Assembly: GCA_018417955.1 (NCBI GenBank)
Contig: JACTVC010000060.1
Location: forward strand, 1-45,574
DNA length: 45,574 nt
Direction of reading: 5' to 3'
Source: Laccaria trichodermophora
Taxonomy: Eukaryota > Basidiomycota > Agaricomycetes > Agaricales > Hydnangiaceae
Shown: one piece after another, positions 41,626-45,574 of the stretch
Position numbering within the stretch: the stretch's first letter is position 1
How the letters are laid out: each line of letters opens with the position of its first letter
Program-made: the position numbers and the translations under genes
The notes under the pieces: model-generated
Databases searched by the model: none
Seen by the model: only the letters and a program-made list of their open reading frames with translations
Told to the model about the DNA's origin: nothing

Positions 41626-41693
41626 CAAGCAAGTGTAAACTTTGAACTGAAAAGTGGACGTCCACTTCTCAGTTCAAAATTTGTGACTGTTTG
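41626..41693. repeat. Palindromic repeat copy F
   Basis: 68-bp palindrome centred between 41659 and 41660. It repeats copy E at a period of exactly 101 bp, including the CCTCAAATCGCG / CCTCAGATCGCG spacer start, so E and F arose by tandem duplication. It lies 197 bp downstream of the stop of family X copy 4. Confidence 0.93.
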
Positions 41694-41889
41694 CCTCAGA
41701 TCGCGTGAGTCAAAGCCTTGCCCAGATCCAACTCCCTTTTGAGTTGTGTCATTCACATTTCAAATATACGTTGGCTTATTCAATTTCTTTCTGTTTATTG
41801 CCAAGTCTTCCTTCTGATTGAAACGATCACAAGATTTGAGAATGGCAAGCGGATTTTTATACGGGATAAGACTACAGGACTCGTAATTA

Positions 41890-42915
41890 CTATAGCGCAG
41901 TGCTCATTTCAATGGAGAAACCGCGAAAGCGGTTCTTGAGTATGAAAATATCCATAGCCGTAAACTCGTTATCTCCGAAGGAGGATACAGTCTTCAAGAA
42001 CGAATCGATCCCGTCATCGGTGCACAAATGAACAGCATGCAAAAAATGCTCGTTAGTACAGCCAAAGGCGATAAATTTGGGTAGAAAGTGCGTCATGGGA
42101 GGAATGCATGTCTCCAAAAAGCGTCTCACTGGAGCGGTCGAATCGTCTTTAGACGACGTGGCGGCGGCGCGTGTTGGGATTGGCAGATAAGAGGGTTTAA
42201 ACCCCCTTTTCCGCTCTGTAACGGGAGGGGCGTGGACGGACAACTTTGGGTTCACTTGTAGATTCGCGGCAGGCTTCGCCTGCTGGAATTATTTCGTATC
42301 AGTCACCGTCTTTCACTACGGGCACCTTATACTGACTGTAGATGGCCCGCGGGTGTTCCTCGAAACGTTGACGGGGTCTCTCGCCCCACTTCTGATCTTT
42401 TTCTGCCTGGCACGCAAGTAACGCCATCTGTTATTCGAGAACAATTTCCGCATATACACCCGAGCCACATTCTTGCGCCGGTTGGAGTCCGCATCTGATG
42501 CGAGAAAAAGGTTCGGATATAGAGACCAGATCTTCGAATACATGGTTTGAATTACGACGAAAAAAGATTGTACGAAAAATATATACCTCTTGTTCACATT
42601 TCGTCACGTTTTCCCCTTGCCCCATGTACGTCTTCGCATAAACCAGATGTTTTCGAGTCGACGCTCTCAACGCTTCCTGAAGAGAACTATCGTGTTAAAT
42701 ACTCAAAAAACGCGAAGTACACTAACTTTCAATCGATTGATGTAATCCTGTGATAAATGTGTACCCATCGTTTTTCGAAAATCGGCCGTCTGTATGCTAA
42801 TGTCAGAACAAAGCACATGATTGGTAGCCATTAACCCACCTTAATCGATATTTTGCCTAAGATCGACGCGTAAGAATTCAACGGTGTCAATATAAAAGAT
42901 GAACTTACGAGGCAT
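41890..42915 (-). CDS. Family X protein, copy 4
   Basis: Five exons close in frame: 42909-42915 (7 nt, ATGCCTC), 42840-42856 (17 nt), 42587-42676 (90 nt), 42337-42531 and 41890-42282, giving 233 aa. N-terminus MPRKISIK, then EALRASTRKHLVYAKTY, then the basic helix WSLYPNLFL...RRKNVARVYMRKLF. The last exon carries FLETCIPPMTHFLPKFIAFG and MDIFILKNRF. Each block aligns with copies 1 and 3. The C-terminus is a few residues longer than in copy 1 (GFSIEMSTAL). No known domain name; the C-terminal module is compact, helical and SAM-like in size. Promoter block at 42985-43034 shared with copy 1. Confidence 0.8.
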
Positions 42916-42984
42916 CGTGCACAACCGAAGATGGGGAATGGAAGAAAAGCAAGACGCGGTTTTTAAGGCGATATGATCTGAACA

Positions 42985-43034
42985 CTGATTGAGTTATGTT
43001 GCGAAAAAGTTTAATTTCGATAAACAGGGTCACG
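42985..43034. promoter_or_regulatory. Promoter block shared by family X copies 4 and 1
   Basis: CTGATTGAGTTATGTTGCG ... AACAGGGTCAC, 70 bp upstream of the copy 4 ATG, matches 17881-17940 upstream of copy 1 with scattered differences and small gaps. Confidence 0.5.
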
Positions 43035-43334
43035 ACAGTGTGTTGCCATCTGTCAGTCACCAAGACAGAAGCAGAAACAGTGGCGGACGTGGGATTGATT
43101 ACTGCCAGCGCCTACTACCGAATCAATACAAAGTGAGGAAAAGTTGACCAGGGCAGACGTCATTCTAAGCAGCGTGTTCCGTCGAGGTGCGGCCCCGAAG
43201 TACAACGATGAGATGACATGAGTTAGAGAGTTTCGATTGAACGCGTCATACAATACAAATACAACCGATGCGGCCCTTACCGACGAAGTAATAGCGGTGT
43301 ACAACTTGCAGCCCTGACGGCGTCTATGCTAGTG

Positions 43335-44020
43335 TCGATCAGCATTAGGTTTCCCTATACATTGTTACGACGACCCTGTCTTTTGAAGTGCACCCTTTGA
43401 AACGTCAGAACGAAACTGCGTATTGCGCCATCACTGCACCTTGACTGCACCAAACAAGTGTCAATTTTAAACTGAAAAGTGGACGTCCACTTTTCAGTTC
43501 AAAATTTGTGATTGTTTATCTCGCCTGTGTTTCCCTCGAAGACTCCCTGGTCACTACTAGATATAACGGCACGAAGACTTTGCTGACCCACATGTTGAGG
43601 TGCGTAATTGTGACCACATTCGTGTAGCTTATCAATAATATTCATTGCAAAATCAGATCACCTAGTCGAGAACAGACGTGTAGAGCAATGGGTTACCGCT
43701 TATCAAGTTATAACGTCTCCCTTGGCTGAAGCGCGCCCTTTGCCAAATGTCAACGAGACTAGACGTTACGGAAATTCGTCGTATGGTGCCCCTTGCCCGT
43801 CAATACAAGTTTGACTCGCCTCGACAGGGTACATATGCCACGAAGTCATACTTGACCCACAATACGGTGTGTAATTGTATGAATTTTCACATAGTTTCTA
43901 AAGAAAAAGAATAAACAATGTAGATTCAAATATTCATTCCTTGCTCGAGAAACGCTAAGTGCATTGCGTCACCCTTTTTTTCCTTGTTATGACGACACAC
44001 CCTTTATGAAATGACCTCTA
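43335..44020. repeat. Diverged tandem repeats around palindrome G
   Basis: GCACGAAG...TTGACCCACA...GTGTGTAATTGT-type sequence occurs at about 43570-43640 and again at about 43838-43910. A TTGTTAYGACGAC-CACCCTTT box appears at about 43360 and 43985, with a weaker form at about 43700. This suggests an old satellite with a period near 270-300 bp. No ORF. Confidence 0.4.
43451..43518. repeat. Palindromic repeat copy G
   Basis: 68-bp palindrome centred between 43484 and 43485, with arms CAAACAAGTGTCAATTTTAA and TTGTGATTGTTTA (last base differs). The left flank GACTGCAC matches the complement of the right flank of copy D, showing that a few bases beyond the palindrome belong to the repeat. Confidence 0.93.
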
Positions 44021-44510
44021 CAACTCATTCCATGCCACTACCGACGTCATTGCCACTCTTTTCCGCATGACCGTCACTTGCAGTATCAGAACAGACGGCA
44101 CTTTTACGGTATTTCGGTACCTCGCTTTTTGAATACTGCAATCTGGCTATCGAGCCCCTGCGTAAGCTGCAGGATTCGGAGGAAGAGCATCTCGATACTA
44201 TCATACTGGCCTTCCCTTCACCAACGACATCCTCGACATTGTGCAGCAGATTACATGTACCACGAAGTGTCCACTCCCCCGTCACTATGAGAACTGGTCG
44301 GGATGGATATCAAAAGTACGGCGCTCGAGAACGCCCCATCCGAAAAGATATGCTCCTTCCACAATCAAAGAACTTTACTTTTTTTGCTTTAACAGTTATC
44401 AAACTCGACCTTCTTTTACAGAAACGGCGAGGTAAGGCAGGATCTTTACAAAGTCTTTCAGCCATTCCCCTTCAATTCGCTGTGCACGATGGCTCGTAAG
44501 TTTACATTCA
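44021..44510 (+). other. Possible decayed plus-strand coding sequence
   Basis: One frame reads EYCNLAIEPLRKLQDSEEEH and then, after a frame change near 44217, another reads FTNDILDIVQQITCTTKCPL followed by HYENWSGWISKV. Both look protein-like and adjacent, but no splice site joins them. It may be a pseudogene; the family is not recognised. Confidence 0.25.
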
Positions 44511-44667
44511 ATTCTAGCATTGTCAAAGTCTTACGCGTCGACCTTACCTTTTTTAAGCAAAAGATCAATAAACCAAACGCGTGCATTGTTCTCACATCGG
44601 CGATATCCGGAAAAGCTGAGTCCACATTTTTTGGAGATTCGAGTATTCAACATGAAAGTTCTTTCTA

Positions 44668-44793
44668 GGAAGCATTGCGAGAGTGACAACATGGAAACAC
44701 TTGGTTTACGGGAAGACAGATGGCGTTTTAGAAAGCATCGCGAGAGGGACAACTCGGAAACATCTGTCTGGATTATGGGAAGACTCGGACATA
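44668..44793. repeat. Two tandem copies of a 63-bp unit
   Basis: AAGCATTGCGAGAGTGACAA at 44670 and AAGCATCGCGAGAGGGACAA at 44733 begin two units of about 63 bp that also share a GGGAAGAC end. Both strands are open across it, but this follows from the repeat, not from coding. Confidence 0.55.
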
Positions 44794-44982
44794 CATGGCG
44801 CAACGGGAAAACGTGTCGAAAAATGAAGAAAGAGGTAAAACATTAGTCGTCCGTATATGACTTTAAGTATTTCGTCTGTATACTACTTTTACTACTTTCT
44901 TAATCTCTACCACATAACGACAAAGACATTAATCGCATTTTAACTCAGAGAGTAGATCACTGTAAAATTAGCTGTAAGTTGG

Positions 44983-45488
44983 CTACAGATGAAGTTGACA
45001 TCTGTTTGGTAATGTTTGTCTATAGCTCTCAAAGAATAGTGTGACAAGAAAACGGGTCAGTATAAGAACGATTCCTTACGTAAACTCCAGGACTCGTAAT
45101 AAATGGATACGAACTATTCTTTGCTCTTGGTTGAGACGCTTCAGCATCACGCTTGGTCGTGGGTGGAGCAGTGGAGATTTTAGCTAACAGGATGAAAACA
45201 TGTCATTCGAAAGAACGAAGGCTACGACGCGTAGAAGAAATAAAGCGGACCTTCAACGTCAGCTTCGACAATAGTAGAAGATCTCTGGCGCTTCGAGGGC
45301 TTCTCGCCAGTGGCTGCAGTCACATTTTCGTCCTCCTGTGGCAAGGCTCGTTTCTTGGCTGCATTGGTTTTACTGGGCGCAGTGGACTTGGTACTCCCTT
45401 TCTTCTGAAAAAGAATTATCAGATTGTTTTCAACTGTGGAATTGTGGCATTCAATAGAGAAAATTTGACGTACAGCGCGTGGGGCCAT
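44983..45488 (-). CDS. Small basic, probably nuclear protein of unknown function
   Basis: Exons 45474-45488 (MAPRA), 45251-45404, 45080-45183 and 44983-45027 close in one frame, giving 105 aa. It is low-complexity: KKGSTKSTAPSKTNAAKKRA, then EKPSKRQRSS, i.e. two likely nuclear-localisation clusters. The start style (MAPRAKK...KKRA) resembles the basic N-terminus of the 24633-27652 gene family, so this could be a truncated member. The last exon is the weakest part of the model. Confidence 0.5.
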
Positions 45489-45574
45489 GGTGAAGTTGTG
45501 GGAACTATTTGCCTTGCTTAAGAGGAAGTGACGCGTCTGGAATTAATTTATACAACAATATGCTCGTGCACCTA

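Noticed and set aside
5523..43518. Palindromes as bacterial-type terminators or a CRISPR-like array
   Set aside because: The host is a eukaryote, spacing is irregular over 38 kb, and no poly-T tail or unique spacers occur.
1..45574. tRNA, rRNA or LTR retrotransposon
   Set aside because: I saw no cloverleaf candidates, rRNA blocks, long direct terminal repeats or reverse-transcriptase motifs on reading both strands.

Overview
The window looks like nuclear DNA of a mushroom-forming basidiomycete (Agaricomycetes). Genes are split by many 40-65 bp GT-AG introns, and several protein families resemble ones I know as lineage-expanded in Agaricales: F-box proteins with a nucleotidyltransferase-like core, JmjC proteins, a large WWP-motif family, and a very large Rep-helicase Helitron. 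Family names come from recognition of the sequence, not from a search. Many gene models below were spliced by hand and close in frame.

Layout. 1-5.5 kb: the edge of an unknown gene, a small helical protein (511-1077), a five-exon polytopic membrane protein (1404-2912) and a decayed SLC13/Pho91-type phosphate transporter (4115-5485). 5.9-13.9 kb: a single-ORF Helitron with a ubiquitin-protease-like C-terminus, followed by a divergent F-box/nucleotidyltransferase-like gene (14266-15270) and a degenerate satellite. 16.3-18.5 kb: two members of an unnamed 'family X' (one intact, one internally deleted). 19.0-27.7 kb: a 14-exon JmjC gene (1,422 aa) and a roughly 17-exon unknown gene. 28.0-33.1 kb: two plus-strand unknown genes, then a long unknown minus-strand gene. 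33.8-34.8 kb: the third family X gene. 35.5-40.2 kb: an alcohol-dehydrogenase fragment, a possible 2OG-oxygenase-like gene, a second F-box/nucleotidyltransferase-like gene and a small unknown gene. 40.9-42.9 kb: a TA-flanked MITE, two tandem palindromes and the fourth family X gene. The right end is mostly non-coding and repetitive, with a small basic-protein gene at 44983-45488.

Two features stand out. The first is a 68-bp, nearly perfect palindrome centred on AAGTGGACGTCCACTT, present seven times (plus one relic), always between genes. The second is family X: four copies with the same odd gene structure, a 7-nt first coding exon, then a 17-20-nt micro-exon, and in the three full-length copies an exon of exactly 90 nt. 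Three of the four have a palindrome 0.2-0.5 kb downstream of the stop, and two share a promoter block. I suspect family X and the palindromes spread together, but one window cannot prove it. There is no evidence of a metabolic cluster; the region reads as a fast-evolving accessory block built by duplication and transposition.
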